Positions 24,801-33,786 of a stretch of DNA of 64,000 nt are shown piece by piece. The notes beneath the pieces were generated by a model. That model did not search any database, was not told the DNA's origin, and saw only the letters and a list, made by a program, of their open reading frames with translations. The translations under genes and the position numbers were made by a program. Source of the stretch: Streptomyces avermitilis MA-4680 = NBRC 14893 (lineage in GTDB: Bacteria; Actinomycetota; Actinomycetes; Streptomycetales; Streptomycetaceae); contig NC_003155.5 of NCBI RefSeq assembly GCF_000009765.2, positions 1,116,001 through 1,180,000 on the forward strand. The letters are read 5' to 3'. Numbering within the stretch: position 1 is the stretch's first letter; every line of letters starts with the position of its first letter.

Positions 24801-27800
24801 GGGTGCGGGTCTGGCCTGTGGGCGGGCTGTGCTGGAGCATCGTGCGGTCGTCCTGGCCGCGGACCGTGAGGAGCTGGTGCAAGGGTTGGGGGCGCTGGCG
24901 GCGGGTGAGCCGGATCGGCGGGTGACCACGGGTCATGCGCCGGGTGGTGACCGGGGCGGTGTCGTCTTCGTGTTTCCCGGACAGGGTGGGCAGTGGGCCG
25001 GGATGGGTGTGCGTCTGCTCGCCTCCTCTCCGGTGTTCGCCCGGCGGATGCAGGCGTGCGAGGAGGCTCTGGCGCCGTGGGTGGACTGGTCTGTGGTGGA
25101 CATCCTGCGCCGGGACGCGGGGGATGCGGTGTGGGAGCGGGCCGATGTGGTCCAGCCTGTGCTGTTCAGCGTCATGGTGTCTTTGGCTGCTCTGTGGCGT
25201 TCCTACGGTATCGAACCCGACGCGGTCCTTGGCCATTCCCAGGGCGAGATCGCGGCCGCGCATGTGTGTGGGGCGCTGAGCCTGAAGGACGCGGCGAAGA
25301 CTGTTGCGCTGCGCAGCCGGGCGCTGGCCGCTGTGCGGGGCCGGGGCGGCATGGCCTCAGTGCCGCTGCCTGCCCAGGAGGTGGAGCAGCTCATTGGTGA
25401 GCGGTGGGCGGGGCGGTTGTGGGTGGCGGCGGTCAACGGCCCCCGCTCCACCGCCGTCTCGGGGGATGCCGAGGCGGTGGACGAGGTGCTGGCGTACTGT
25501 GCCGGCACCGGGGTGCGGGCCCGGCGGATCCCGGTCGACTATGCCTCGCACTGCCCCCATGTGCAGCCCCTGCGGGAGGAGTTGCTGGAGCTGCTGGGGG
25601 ACATCAGCCCGCAGCCGTCCGGCGTGCCGTTCTTCTCCACGGTGGAGGGCACCTGGCTGGACACCACAACCCTGGACGCCGCCTACTGGTACCGCAACCT
25701 GCACCAGCCGGTCCGTTTCAGCGATGCCGTCCAGGCCCTGGCGGATGACGGACACCGCGTCTTCGTCGAAGTCAGCCCCCACCCCACCCTCGTCCCCGCC
25801 ATCGAAGACACCACCGAAGACACCGCCGAAGACGTCACCGCGATCGGCAGCCTCCGCCGCGGCGACAACGACACCCGCCGCTTCCTCACCGCCCTCGCCC
25901 ACACCCATACCACCGGCATCGGCACACCCACCACCTGGCACCACCACTACACCCACCACCACACCCACCCCCACCCCCACACGCACCTCGACCTGCCCAC
26001 CTACCCCTTCCAACACCAGCACTACTGGCTCGAGAGCTCACAGCCGGGTGCCGGATCCGGTTCGGGTGCCGGTGCCGGTTCGGGTGCCGGTTCCGGGCGG
26101 GCAGGGACTGCGGGCGGGACGGCAGAGGTGGAGTCGCGGTTCTGGGACGCGGTGGCCCGCCAGGACCTGGAAACGGTCGCGACCACACTCGCCGTGCCCC
26201 CCTCCGCCGGCCTGGACACGGTGGTGCCCGCACTCTCCGCCTGGCACCGCCACCAACACGACCAAGCCCGCATCAACACCTGGACCTACCAGGAAACCTG
26301 GAAACCCCTCACCCTCCCCACCACCCACCAACCCCACCAAACCTGGCTCATCGCCATCCCCGAAACCCAGACCCACCACCCCCACATCACCAACATCCTC
26401 ACCAACCTCCACCACCACGGCATCACCCCCATCCCCCTCACCCTCAACCACACCCACACCAACCCCCAACACCTCCACCACACCCTCCACCACACCCGAC
26501 AACAAGCCCAAAACCACACCACCGGAGCCATCACCGGCCTGCTCTCCCTCCTCGCCCTCGACGAAACACCCCACCCCCACCACCCCCACACACCCACCGG
26601 CACCCTCCTCAACCTCACCCTCACCCAAACCCACACCCAAACCCACCCACCAACCCCCCTCTGGTACGCCACCACCAACGCCACCACCACCCACCCCAAC
26701 GACCCCCTCACACACCCCACCCAAGCCCAAACCTGGGGACTCGCCCGCACCACCCTCCTCGAACACCCCACCCACACCGCCGGAATCATCGACCTCCCCA
26801 CCACCCCCACCCCCCACACCCTCCAGCACCTCACCCAAACCCTCACCCAACCCCACCACCAAACCCAACTCGCCATCCGCACCACCGGCACCCACACCCG
26901 CCGCCTCACCCCCACCACCCTCACCCCCACACACCAACCACCCACCCCCACCCCCCACGGAACCACCCTCATCACCGGCGGAACCGGCGCCCTCGCCACC
27001 CACCTCACCCACCACCTCACCACCCACCAACCCACCCAACACCTCCTCCTCACCAGCCGAACCGGCCCCCACACCCCCCACGCACAACACCTCACCACCC
27101 AACTCCAACAAAAAGGCATCCACCTCACCATCACCACCTGCGACACCAGCAACCCAGACCAACTCCAACAACTCCTCAACACCATCCCCCCACAACACCC
27201 CCTCACCACCGTCATCCACACCGCAGGCATCCTCGACGACGCCACCCTCACCAACCTCACCCCCACCCAACTCAACAACGTCCTCCGCGCCAAAGCCCAC
27301 AGCGCCCACCTCCTCCACCAACTCACCCAACACACCCCCCTCACCGCCTTCGTCCTCTACTCCTCCGCCGCCGCCACCTTCGGCGCACCCGGCCAAGCCA
27401 ACTACGCCGCAGCCAACGCCTACCTCGACGCCCTCGCCCACCACCGCCACACCCACCACCTCCCCGCCACCAGCATCGCCTGGGGCACCTGGCAAGGAAA
27501 CGGACTCGCTGATTCGGACAAGGCCCGCGCATATCTCGACCGCCGCGGGTTTCGACCCATGTCACCCGAGTTGGCCACGGCAGCGGTCACGCAGGCGATC
27601 GCGGACACCGAACGGCCGTATGTCGTCATCGCCGACATCGACTGGAGCAAGATCGAACACACCTCTCAGACCAGCGACCTGGTGAGCGCGGCCCGGGAAA
27701 GGGAGCCAGCTGTCCAGCGCCCCACTCCACCGGCGGAGTTGCACAAAACGCTGGCCCATCAGACGTCGGCCGACCAACGGGCCGCATTGCTCGAGCTCGT

Positions 27801-30800
27801 ACGAGACCATGTGGCGGCAGTGCTCCGGCACGCGGACCCGAAAGCCATCGCGCCCGACCAGTCGTTCCGTGCACTCGGCTTCGATTCACTCACGGCCGTC
27901 GAGTTCCGAAACCTGCTGATCAAGGCAACAGGACTCCGCCTTCCTGTCTCGCTGGTCTTCGACCACCCGACCCCTGCCAAACTCGCCGTACACCTGCAGA
28001 ACCAACTGCGGGGCACAGCAGCGGAGTCGGCTCCTTCAGCGGCAGCCGTTACCGCCGAGGCTTCTGTCACCGAGCCGATCGCCATCGTTGGCATGGCCTG
28101 TCGTTTCCCCGGCGGAGTGACCTCGGCGGACGACTTCTGGGATCTGATCTCCTCCGAGCAGGACGCGATCGGCGGATTCCCCACCGACCGCGGCTGGGAC
28201 CTGGACACGCTCTACGACCCCGACCCCGACCACCCCGGCACCTGCTACACCCGAAACGGCGGATTCCTCTACGACGCAGGCCACTTCGACGCCGAATTCT
28301 TCGGCATCAGCCCCCGCGAAGCCCTCGCCATGGACCCCCAGCAACGACTCCTCCTCGAAACCGCCTGGGAAACCATCGAACACGCCGGCATCAACCCCCA
28401 CACCCTCCACGGCACCCCCACCGGAGTCTTCACCGGCACCAACGGACAGGACTACGCACTTCGCGTGCACAACGCGGGCCAGTCAACCGATGGTTTCGCA
28501 CTGACCGGAACCGCCGGCAGCGTCATCTCCGGTCGTATCTCGTACACGTTTGGTTTTGAGGGTCCTGCGGTGTCGGTGGACACGGCTTGTTCCTCGTCGT
28601 TGGTGGCTTTGCATCTGGCCTGTCAGGCGTTGCGTGCGGGTGAGTGCTCGATGGCGCTTGCCGGGGGTGTGACGGTGATGTCGTCTCCGGGTGCCTTCGT
28701 GGAGTTTTCGCGGCAGCGGGGTCTGGCCGCGGACGGGCATTGCAAGGCGTTCTCGGCGGCGGCGGACGGGACCGGCTGGGGTGAGGGTGTGGGGATGCTG
28801 CTGGTGGAGCGGCTCTCCGACGCCCATCGCAACGGTCACCGTGTCCTGGCCGTGGTGCGTGGCAGTGCGGTCAACCAGGACGGTGCGAGCAACGGTCTGA
28901 CCGCGCCCAACGGGCCGTCCCAGCAGCGTGTCATCCGCCAGGCCCTCGCCAACGCCGGCTTGTCGGCCGGTGATGTCGACGCGGTGGAGGCCCACGGCAC
29001 CGGCACCACTTTGGGCGACCCGATCGAGGCCCAGGCCCTCCTCGCGACCTACGGACAGGACCGTGCCGGCGAGGGGCCGCTGTGGCTGGGCTCGGTCAAG
29101 TCCAATGTCGGTCACACACAGGCTGCCGCGGGCGTCGCCGGGGTGATCAAGATGGTGATGGCGCTGCGGCATGGTCTGCTGCCGCGGACGTTGCATGTGG
29201 ATGAGCCGTCGCCGCATGTGGACTGGTCCGCGGGTGCGGTGCAGCTGCTGACGGAGACGGTGCCCTGGCCCGGCGGGGAGGGGCGGCTACGGCGGGCAGG
29301 AGTGTCATCATTCGGCGTCAGCGGCACCAACGCCCACGTCATCCTCGAAGAAGCACCCGCCGACGACGTTCCGGGGGGACCACCCGCCGGCGAGGGTGAC
29401 GCGGGCAGCGACGATGAGGCTGCTGCCGGCAGTCCTGGGGTGTGGCCGTGGCTGGTGTCGGCCAAGTCGCAGCCGGCCCTGCGCGCCCAGGCCCAGGCCC
29501 TGCACGCCCACCTCACCGACCACCCCGGCCTCGACCTCGCGGATGTCGGATACACCCTCGCCCACGCCCGCGCCGTGTTCGACCACCGCGCCACCCTCAT
29601 CGCCGCGGACCGCGACACGTTCCTGCAAGCACTCCAGGCACTCGCCGCAGGCGAGCCCCACCCCGCCGTCATCCACAGCAGCGCCCCGGGCGGGACCGGG
29701 ACCGGGGAGGCCGCAGGAAAGACCGCATTCATCTGCTCCGGACAGGGCACCCAACGCCCCGGCATGGCCCACGGCCTCTACCACACCCACCCCGTCTTCG
29801 CCGCCGCACTCAACGACATCTGCACCCACCTCGACCCCCACCTCGACCACCCCCTCCTCCCCCTCCTCACCCAAAACGACAACGACAACGAGGACGCGGC
29901 CGCACTGCTCCAGCAGACCCGCTACGCCCAGCCCGCCCTCTTCGCCTTCCAGGTCGCCCTCCACCGCCTCCTCACCGACGGCTACCACATCACCCCCCAC
30001 TACTACGCCGGACACTCCCTCGGCGAAATCACCGCCGCCCACCTCGCCGGCATCCTCACCCTCACCGACGCCACCACCCTCATCACCCAACGCGCCACCC
30101 TCATGCAAACCATGCCCCCCGGCACCATGACCACCCTCCACACCACCCCCCACCACATCACCCACCACCTCACCGCCCACGAAAACGACCTCGCCATCGC
30201 CGCCATCAACACCCCCACCTCCCTCGTCATCAGCGGCACCCCCCACACCGTCCAACACATCACCACCCTCTGCCAACAACAAGGCATCAAAACCAAAACC
30301 CTCCCCACCAACCACGCCTTCCACTCCCCCCACACCAACCCCATCCTCAACCAACTCCACCAGCACACCCAAACCCTCACCTACCACCCACCCCACACCC
30401 CCCTCATCACCGCCAACACCCCACCCGACCAACTCCTCACCCCCCACTACTGGACCCAACAAGCCCGCAACACCGTCGACTACGCCACCACCACCCAAAC
30501 CCTCCACCAACACGGCGTCACCACCTACATCGAACTCGGACCCGACAACACCCTCACCACCCTCACCCACCACAACCTCCCCAACCCCCCCACCACCACC
30601 CTCACCCTCACCCACCCCCACCACCACCCCCAAACCCACCTCCTCACCAACCTCGCCAAAACCACCACCACCTGGCACCCCCACCACTACACCCACCACG
30701 ACAACCAACCCCACACCCACACCCACCTCGACCTCCCCACCTACCCCTTCCAACACCACCACTACTGGCTCGAAAGCACACAGCCCGGTGCCGGCAACGT

Positions 30801-33735
30801 GTCAGCAGCCGGACTCGACCCCACCGAACACCCCCTACTCGGCGCCACATTGGAACTGGCGACTGACGGTGGAGCGCTTCTTGCAGGGCGCTTGTCTTTG
30901 AGGTCGCATCCGTGGCTGGCTGACCATGCCGTCGGCGGCACGGTGCTGCTGTCGGGCGCCACCTTCCTCGAACTCGCCCTTCATGCGGGCACATACGTGG
31001 GCTGCGACCGAGTGGATGAGCTGACGCTGCATGCGCCGCTGGTGGTTCCTGTGGATGGGGGTGTGAGTGTGCAGGTTGGGGTTGCGGCTGCGGATGGGGA
31101 GGGGCGGCGTTTGGTGAGTGTGTATGCGCGGGGTGGGAGTGCTTGTGGTGGGGGTGGTGCGTCGGGTGGGGTGTGGACGTGTCATGCCTCGGGGGTGCTG
31201 GTTGAGGCTGCTGCTGGTGGTGTGGTGGTGGATGGTCTGGCGGGGGTGTGGCCGCCGCGGGGTGCGGTGGCGGTGGATGTCGATGGTGTCCGTGACCGTT
31301 TGGCTGGGGCTGGTTGTGTTTTGGGGCCGGTGTTTTCGGGGCTGCGTGCGGTGTGGCGTGATGGGGGGGATTTGCTGGCTGAGGTGTGTCTGCCGGAGGA
31401 GGCGTGGGGTGATGCGGCTGGTTTTGGGCTGCATCCGGCGTTGCTGGATGGTGTGGTCCAGCCGTTGTCGGTGTTGCTTCCGGGTGGGACGGGGTTTGGG
31501 GAGGGGGCGGGGTTCGGGGAGGGTGTTCGGGTGCCGGCTGTGTGGGGTGGTGTGTCGCTTCACCGGGCGGGTGTGACCGGTGTGCGGGTGCGTGTGTCGG
31601 CTGTCGGGCGGGGCGGCGGGCGTGAGGCGGTGTCGGTCGTGGTCGGGGATGAGGCGGGTGTGCCGGTGGCGTCGGTCGATCGTCTTGAGTTGCGGCCTGT
31701 GGATATGGGTCAGTTGCGTGCTGTCTCGGTTTCGGCGGGGCGGCGGGGTTCGCTGTATGCGGTGCAGTGGGCTGAGGTGGGTCCTGTGCCGGTGTGTGGG
31801 CAGGCGTGGGCGTGGCACGAGGACGTGGGTGAGAGCGGTGGTGGGCCTGTGCCGGGGGTGGTGGTGTTGCGGTGCCCGGATGCCGGTGCCGGTGGCGGTG
31901 GCGGTGGCGGTGGTGGCGGTGGTGTGGGTGAGGTTGTTGGTGGGGTGTTGGGTGTGGTGCAGGGGTGGCTGGGGCTGGAGCGGTTTGCGGGTTCGCGGCT
32001 GGTGGTGGTGACCCGGGGTGCGGTGGTGGCCGGCCCGGAGGACGGCCCGGTGGATGTGGTGGGTGCGTCGGTGTGGGGGCTGGTGCGTTCGGCGCAGGCT
32101 GAGCATCCGGACCGGTTTGTCCTCCTCGACCTCGACACCGACACCGGCACCGACCTCGACACCGGTGCTGGTGCTGGTTGGGGCGTGGATGGTGGGCGTG
32201 TGGCGGCGGTGGTGGCGTGTGGTGAGCCGCAGTTGGCGGTGCGTGGGGAGCGGTTGCTGGCCGCACGCCTGAAACGACTTGAGTCATCCGGTGATGTTCC
32301 AGCCCAGCGGTCCGGTGACACACGAGCCCGGCGGTCCGACGTGCCTGCCCAGCGCTCCGGTGGCGTGCCTGCTCGGCGGTCGGTTGATGTATCGGGTCGG
32401 GAGGTGTTGCCGTGGTTGTCGGGTGGGTCGGTGTTGGTGACGGGTGGGACGGGTGTGCTGGGTGCGGCGGTGGCGCGGCATCTGGCTGGTGTGTGTGGGG
32501 TGCGGGATCTGCTGTTGGTGAGCCGGCGTGGTCCGGATGCTCCGGGTGCGGAGGGTCTGCGGGCGGAGCTGGCCGCGTTGGGGGCGGAGGTGCGGATTGT
32601 TGCGTGTGATGTGGGGGAGCGGCGGGAGGTGGTCCGGCTGCTGGAGGGTGTTCCTGCCGGGTGTCCGCTGACGGGTGTCGTGCATGCGGCTGGTGTGCTG
32701 GACGATGCGACGATCGCCTCTCTCACGCCCGAGCGGCTGGGCACGGTGTTCGCGGCCAAGGTGGATGCCGCTCTTTTGCTGGATGAGCTGACGCGGGGTA
32801 TGGAGCTGTCGGCGTTCGTGCTGTTCTCCTCGGCCGCGGGGATCCTGGGGTCGGCCGGGCAGGGCAACTACGCCGCGGCCAATGCCGCTCTGGACGCGCT
32901 GGCGTACCGGCGGCGGGCGGCGGGTCTGCCGGGGGTGTCGCTGGCGTGGGGGCTGTGGGAAGAGGCCAGCGGGATGACCGGGCACCTGGCCGGCACCGAC
33001 CACCGGCGCATCATCCGTTCCGGTCTGCATCCCATGTCGACCCCGGACGCACTGGCCCTCTTCGATGCGGCCCTGGCTCTGGACCGGCCGGTCCTGCTGC
33101 CCGCCGACCTGCGTCCCGCCCCGCCCCTGCCGCCCCTGCTGCAGGACCTCCTGCCCGCCACCCGCCGCCGCACCACCCGCACCACCACTACCGGTGGTGC
33201 GGACAACGGCGCCCAGCTGCACGCCCGGCTGGCCGGCCAGACACACGAACAACAGCACACCACCCTCCTCGCCCTGGTCCGCTCCCACATCGCCACCGTC
33301 CTGGGCCACACCACCCCCGACACCATCCCCCCCGACCGCGCGTTCCGCGACCTCGGCTTCGACTCCCTCACCGCCGTCGAACTACGCAACCGGCTCTCCC
33401 GCACCACCGGACTCCGCCTCCCCACCACCCTCGCCTTCGACCACCCCAACCCCACCACCCTCACCCACCACCTCCACACACAACTCCAGCCACAACCGGA
33501 CAACGCTGTCGCCCCCGTGTTGGCGGAGCTCGACAAACTCGAATCCGCCCTCTCCGCCCTCGACAAAACCGACAGCGCCAGCGAAAGAGTCACCCTGCGG
33601 CTGAAGTCACTCATGTTGAGGTGGAACGCACCCCAGCATCCGACAGCCGAAAGCGCTGATGACGACGAGAAGTTCACATCGGCAACAGAGGCTGAGATTT
33701 TCAAATTCATTGACAACGACCTCGGCCTGTCCTGA
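21817..33735 (+). CDS. aveA1: AVES1, modular polyketide synthase (loading module, modules 1 and 2)
   Basis: This 3972-aa synthase starts avermectin assembly. Domains in order: AT0 (25-345, Ser120), ACP0 (Ser415), KS1 (480-913, Cys657), AT1 (Ser1141, YASH 1242-1245), KR1 (Tyr1863), ACP1 (Ser2024), KS2 (Cys2258), AT2 (Ser2734, HAFH 2833-2836), DH2 (His3037), KR2 (Tyr3685), ACP2 (Ser3850) and a C-terminal helical docking tail. The start is the GTG at 21817, giving MQRMDGGEEP, which I remember as the AVES1 N-terminus; the frame is open to 21754. The AT0-ACP0 loading pair without a KS is that of branched-starter macrolide synthases. The DH2 motif is HxxxGxxxxS rather than P. The gene ends 51 bases before aveA2. 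Confidence 0.96.
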   Translation: MQRMDGGEEPRPAAGEVLGVADEADGGVVFVFPGQGPQWPGMGRELLDASDVFRESVRACEAAFAPYVDWSVEQVLRDSPDAPGLDRVDVVQPTLFAVMISLAALWRSQGVEPCAVLGHSLGEIAAAHVSGGLSLADAARVVTLWSQAQTTLAGTGALVSVAATPDELLPRIAPWTEDNPARLAVAAVNGPRSTVVSGAREAVADLVADLTAAQVRTRMIPVDVPAHSPLMYAIEERVVSGLLPITPRPSRIPFHSSVTGGRLDTRELDAAYWYRNMSSTVRFEPAARLLLQQGPKTFVEMSPHPVLTMGLQELAPDLGDTTGTADTVIMGTLRRGQGTLDHFLTSLAQLRGHGETSATTVLSARLTALSPTQQQSLLLDLVRAHTMAVLNDDGNERTASDAGPSASFAHLGFDSVMGVELRNRLSKATGLRLPVTLIFDHTTPAAVAARLRTAALGHLDEDTAPVPDSPSGHGGTAAADDPIAIIGMACRFPGGVRSPKDLWELAASGGDAIGPFPTDRGWPTEQRHAQDPTQPGTFYPQGGGFLHDAAHFDAGFFGISPREALAMDPQQRLLLETSWEAFERAGIDPLSVRGSRTGVFAGALSFDYGPRMDTASSEGAADVEGHILTGTTGSVLSGRIAYSFGLEGPAITVDTGCSASLVTLHLACQSLRSGECTLALAGGVSVMSTLGMFIEFSRQRGLSVDGRCKAYSAAADGTGWGEGVGMLLVERLSDAVRLGHRVLAVVRGSAVNQDGASNGLTAPNGPAQERVIRQALANAGLSVADVDVVEGHGTGTTLGDPIEAQALLATYGQRAGDRPLWLGSLKSNIGHTMAAAGVGGVIKMVMALREGVLPRTLHVDKPSPQVDWSAGAVRLLTEAVPWPGDAAGRLRRAGVSSFGIGGTNAHVILEEAPAAGGCVAGGGVLEGAPGLAISVAESVAAPVAVSAPVAESVPVPVPVPVPVPVSARSEAGLRAQAEALRQYVAVRPDVSLADVGAGLACGRAVLEHRAVVLAADREELVQGLGALAAGEPDRRVTTGHAPGGDRGGVVFVFPGQGGQWAGMGVRLLASSPVFARRMQACEEALAPWVDWSVVDILRRDAGDAVWERADVVQPVLFSVMVSLAALWRSYGIEPDAVLGHSQGEIAAAHVCGALSLKDAAKTVALRSRALAAVRGRGGMASVPLPAQEVEQLIGERWAGRLWVAAVNGPRSTAVSGDAEAVDEVLAYCAGTGVRARRIPVDYASHCPHVQPLREELLELLGDISPQPSGVPFFSTVEGTWLDTTTLDAAYWYRNLHQPVRFSDAVQALADDGHRVFVEVSPHPTLVPAIEDTTEDTAEDVTAIGSLRRGDNDTRRFLTALAHTHTTGIGTPTTWHHHYTHHHTHPHPHTHLDLPTYPFQHQHYWLESSQPGAGSGSGAGAGSGAGSGRAGTAGGTAEVESRFWDAVARQDLETVATTLAVPPSAGLDTVVPALSAWHRHQHDQARINTWTYQETWKPLTLPTTHQPHQTWLIAIPETQTHHPHITNILTNLHHHGITPIPLTLNHTHTNPQHLHHTLHHTRQQAQNHTTGAITGLLSLLALDETPHPHHPHTPTGTLLNLTLTQTHTQTHPPTPLWYATTNATTTHPNDPLTHPTQAQTWGLARTTLLEHPTHTAGIIDLPTTPTPHTLQHLTQTLTQPHHQTQLAIRTTGTHTRRLTPTTLTPTHQPPTPTPHGTTLITGGTGALATHLTHHLTTHQPTQHLLLTSRTGPHTPHAQHLTTQLQQKGIHLTITTCDTSNPDQLQQLLNTIPPQHPLTTVIHTAGILDDATLTNLTPTQLNNVLRAKAHSAHLLHQLTQHTPLTAFVLYSSAAATFGAPGQANYAAANAYLDALAHHRHTHHLPATSIAWGTWQGNGLADSDKARAYLDRRGFRPMSPELATAAVTQAIADTERPYVVIADIDWSKIEHTSQTSDLVSAAREREPAVQRPTPPAELHKTLAHQTSADQRAALLELVRDHVAAVLRHADPKAIAPDQSFRALGFDSLTAVEFRNLLIKATGLRLPVSLVFDHPTPAKLAVHLQNQLRGTAAESAPSAAAVTAEASVTEPIAIVGMACRFPGGVTSADDFWDLISSEQDAIGGFPTDRGWDLDTLYDPDPDHPGTCYTRNGGFLYDAGHFDAEFFGISPREALAMDPQQRLLLETAWETIEHAGINPHTLHGTPTGVFTGTNGQDYALRVHNAGQSTDGFALTGTAGSVISGRISYTFGFEGPAVSVDTACSSSLVALHLACQALRAGECSMALAGGVTVMSSPGAFVEFSRQRGLAADGHCKAFSAAADGTGWGEGVGMLLVERLSDAHRNGHRVLAVVRGSAVNQDGASNGLTAPNGPSQQRVIRQALANAGLSAGDVDAVEAHGTGTTLGDPIEAQALLATYGQDRAGEGPLWLGSVKSNVGHTQAAAGVAGVIKMVMALRHGLLPRTLHVDEPSPHVDWSAGAVQLLTETVPWPGGEGRLRRAGVSSFGVSGTNAHVILEEAPADDVPGGPPAGEGDAGSDDEAAAGSPGVWPWLVSAKSQPALRAQAQALHAHLTDHPGLDLADVGYTLAHARAVFDHRATLIAADRDTFLQALQALAAGEPHPAVIHSSAPGGTGTGEAAGKTAFICSGQGTQRPGMAHGLYHTHPVFAAALNDICTHLDPHLDHPLLPLLTQNDNDNEDAAALLQQTRYAQPALFAFQVALHRLLTDGYHITPHYYAGHSLGEITAAHLAGILTLTDATTLITQRATLMQTMPPGTMTTLHTTPHHITHHLTAHENDLAIAAINTPTSLVISGTPHTVQHITTLCQQQGIKTKTLPTNHAFHSPHTNPILNQLHQHTQTLTYHPPHTPLITANTPPDQLLTPHYWTQQARNTVDYATTTQTLHQHGVTTYIELGPDNTLTTLTHHNLPNPPTTTLTLTHPHHHPQTHLLTNLAKTTTTWHPHHYTHHDNQPHTHTHLDLPTYPFQHHHYWLESTQPGAGNVSAAGLDPTEHPLLGATLELATDGGALLAGRLSLRSHPWLADHAVGGTVLLSGATFLELALHAGTYVGCDRVDELTLHAPLVVPVDGGVSVQVGVAAADGEGRRLVSVYARGGSACGGGGASGGVWTCHASGVLVEAAAGGVVVDGLAGVWPPRGAVAVDVDGVRDRLAGAGCVLGPVFSGLRAVWRDGGDLLAEVCLPEEAWGDAAGFGLHPALLDGVVQPLSVLLPGGTGFGEGAGFGEGVRVPAVWGGVSLHRAGVTGVRVRVSAVGRGGGREAVSVVVGDEAGVPVASVDRLELRPVDMGQLRAVSVSAGRRGSLYAVQWAEVGPVPVCGQAWAWHEDVGESGGGPVPGVVVLRCPDAGAGGGGGGGGGGGVGEVVGGVLGVVQGWLGLERFAGSRLVVVTRGAVVAGPEDGPVDVVGASVWGLVRSAQAEHPDRFVLLDLDTDTGTDLDTGAGAGWGVDGGRVAAVVACGEPQLAVRGERLLAARLKRLESSGDVPAQRSGDTRARRSDVPAQRSGGVPARRSVDVSGREVLPWLSGGSVLVTGGTGVLGAAVARHLAGVCGVRDLLLVSRRGPDAPGAEGLRAELAALGAEVRIVACDVGERREVVRLLEGVPAGCPLTGVVHAAGVLDDATIASLTPERLGTVFAAKVDAALLLDELTRGMELSAFVLFSSAAGILGSAGQGNYAAANAALDALAYRRRAAGLPGVSLAWGLWEEASGMTGHLAGTDHRRIIRSGLHPMSTPDALALFDAALALDRPVLLPADLRPAPPLPPLLQDLLPATRRRTTRTTTTGGADNGAQLHARLAGQTHEQQHTTLLALVRSHIATVLGHTTPDTIPPDRAFRDLGFDSLTAVELRNRLSRTTGLRLPTTLAFDHPNPTTLTHHLHTQLQPQPDNAVAPVLAELDKLESALSALDKTDSASERVTLRLKSLMLRWNAPQHPTAESADDDEKFTSATEAEIFKFIDNDLGLS
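21892..23190 (+). other. Loading module AT0-ACP0
   Basis: The acyltransferase (FPGQGP, GHSLGE with Ser120) selects 2-methylbutyryl- or isobutyryl-CoA, giving the a and b avermectin series, and passes it to ACP0 (LGFDS, Ser415). There is no KSQ domain. Substrate choice is known biology, not readable from the motif alone. Confidence 0.9.
24664..24714 (+). repeat. GTGCCG microrepeat (Val-Pro linker) between KS1 and AT1
   Basis: Tandem GTGCCG-type hexamers encode alternating Val-Pro in the KS1-AT1 linker. The equivalent linkers before AT6 and AT9 have shorter versions. Confidence 0.7.
26270..27490 (+). repeat. C-rich skew repeat, KR block (copies at 39990-41240 and 44690-45690)
   Basis: The KR1, KR4 and KR5 front halves are near-identical at DNA level. 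The coding strand is extremely G-poor (for example only two G in 26461-26520) and dominated by CAC, ACC and CCC codons, so usual Ala/Arg/Asp positions read Thr/His/Asn. Small indels distinguish copies: KR4 lacks one LHHT unit. Confidence 0.9.
29480..30790 (+). repeat. C-rich skew repeat, malonyl-AT block (copies at 35330, 38500, 43240 and inverted at 63405-64000)
   Basis: AT2, AT3, AT4, AT5 and AT8 share long near-identical stretches, including the preceding KS tail. Variable spots are an acidic insert (NDNDNE in AT2, NDNDNDNE in AT5, [12 protein letters not shown] in AT3/AT4) and single substitutions. The final copy is in the opposite orientation and cut by the window end. Confidence 0.9.
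31878..31925 (+). repeat. GGT/GGC microrepeat (polyglycine linker)
   Basis: A run of GGT and GGC codons gives about ten consecutive glycines in the DH-KR linker of module 2. The KR8 and KR9 copies have shorter runs, indicating slippage. Confidence 0.75.
32287..32387 (+). repeat. Tandem ~24-bp linker repeat in KR2
   Basis: Four imperfect units beginning TCCGGTG or TCCGACG encode SGDVPAQR/SGDTRARR/SDVPAQR/SGGVPARR. The near-identical KR8 and KR9 copies lack it, reading ESPVDVSG at this place, so it is a local expansion. Confidence 0.8.
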
Positions 33736-33786
33736 ACCGGACGCCTGCCACTCCGCCCGTATCCGCTGGGCCCTGCTAGGACGTGA

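Larger units (their letters stand above)
23254..28020 (+). other. Module 1: KS-AT-KR-ACP, methylmalonyl
   Basis: The AT motif GHSQGE plus YASH predicts methylmalonyl-CoA (C24 methyl). KR1 has TGGTGALA, an LDD motif (HTAGILDD, B-type) and active Tyr1863, so it forms the C25 hydroxyl. The KS1 active site reads DTGCSAS instead of the usual DTACSSS, and its histidine motif is EGHGTGT. KR1 (26270-27490) is one of the C-rich skew blocks. Confidence 0.9.
28072..33490 (+). other. Module 2: KS-AT-DH-KR-ACP, malonyl, variant DH
   Basis: AT2 has HAFH (malonyl). The DH is complete in length, with His3037 and Asp3211 (LLDGVVQ), but the conserved Pro of HxxxGxxxxP is Ser3046 (TCG at 30952). This position controls C22-C23, where avermectins occur both as the alkene (series 1) and the hydrated form (series 2). 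KR2 has LDD and Tyr3685 (B-type). Confidence 0.9.
31684..33490 (+). repeat. G-rich skew repeat, KR-ACP block (inverted copies at 55445-57000 and 61010-62530)
   Basis: KR2-ACP2 of aveA1 is nearly identical to KR8-ACP8 and KR9-ACP9 of aveA3, which lie on the other strand. Much of the coding strand is C-poor (about three C in 31921-31980). Copies differ by the tandem linker at 32287 and by glycine-run length. Confidence 0.9.

Noticed and set aside
26461..26560. Short CAC/ACC repeats resembling a CRISPR-like or satellite array
   Set aside because: There are no constant repeats with unique spacers. The pattern is biased codon use within KR1.
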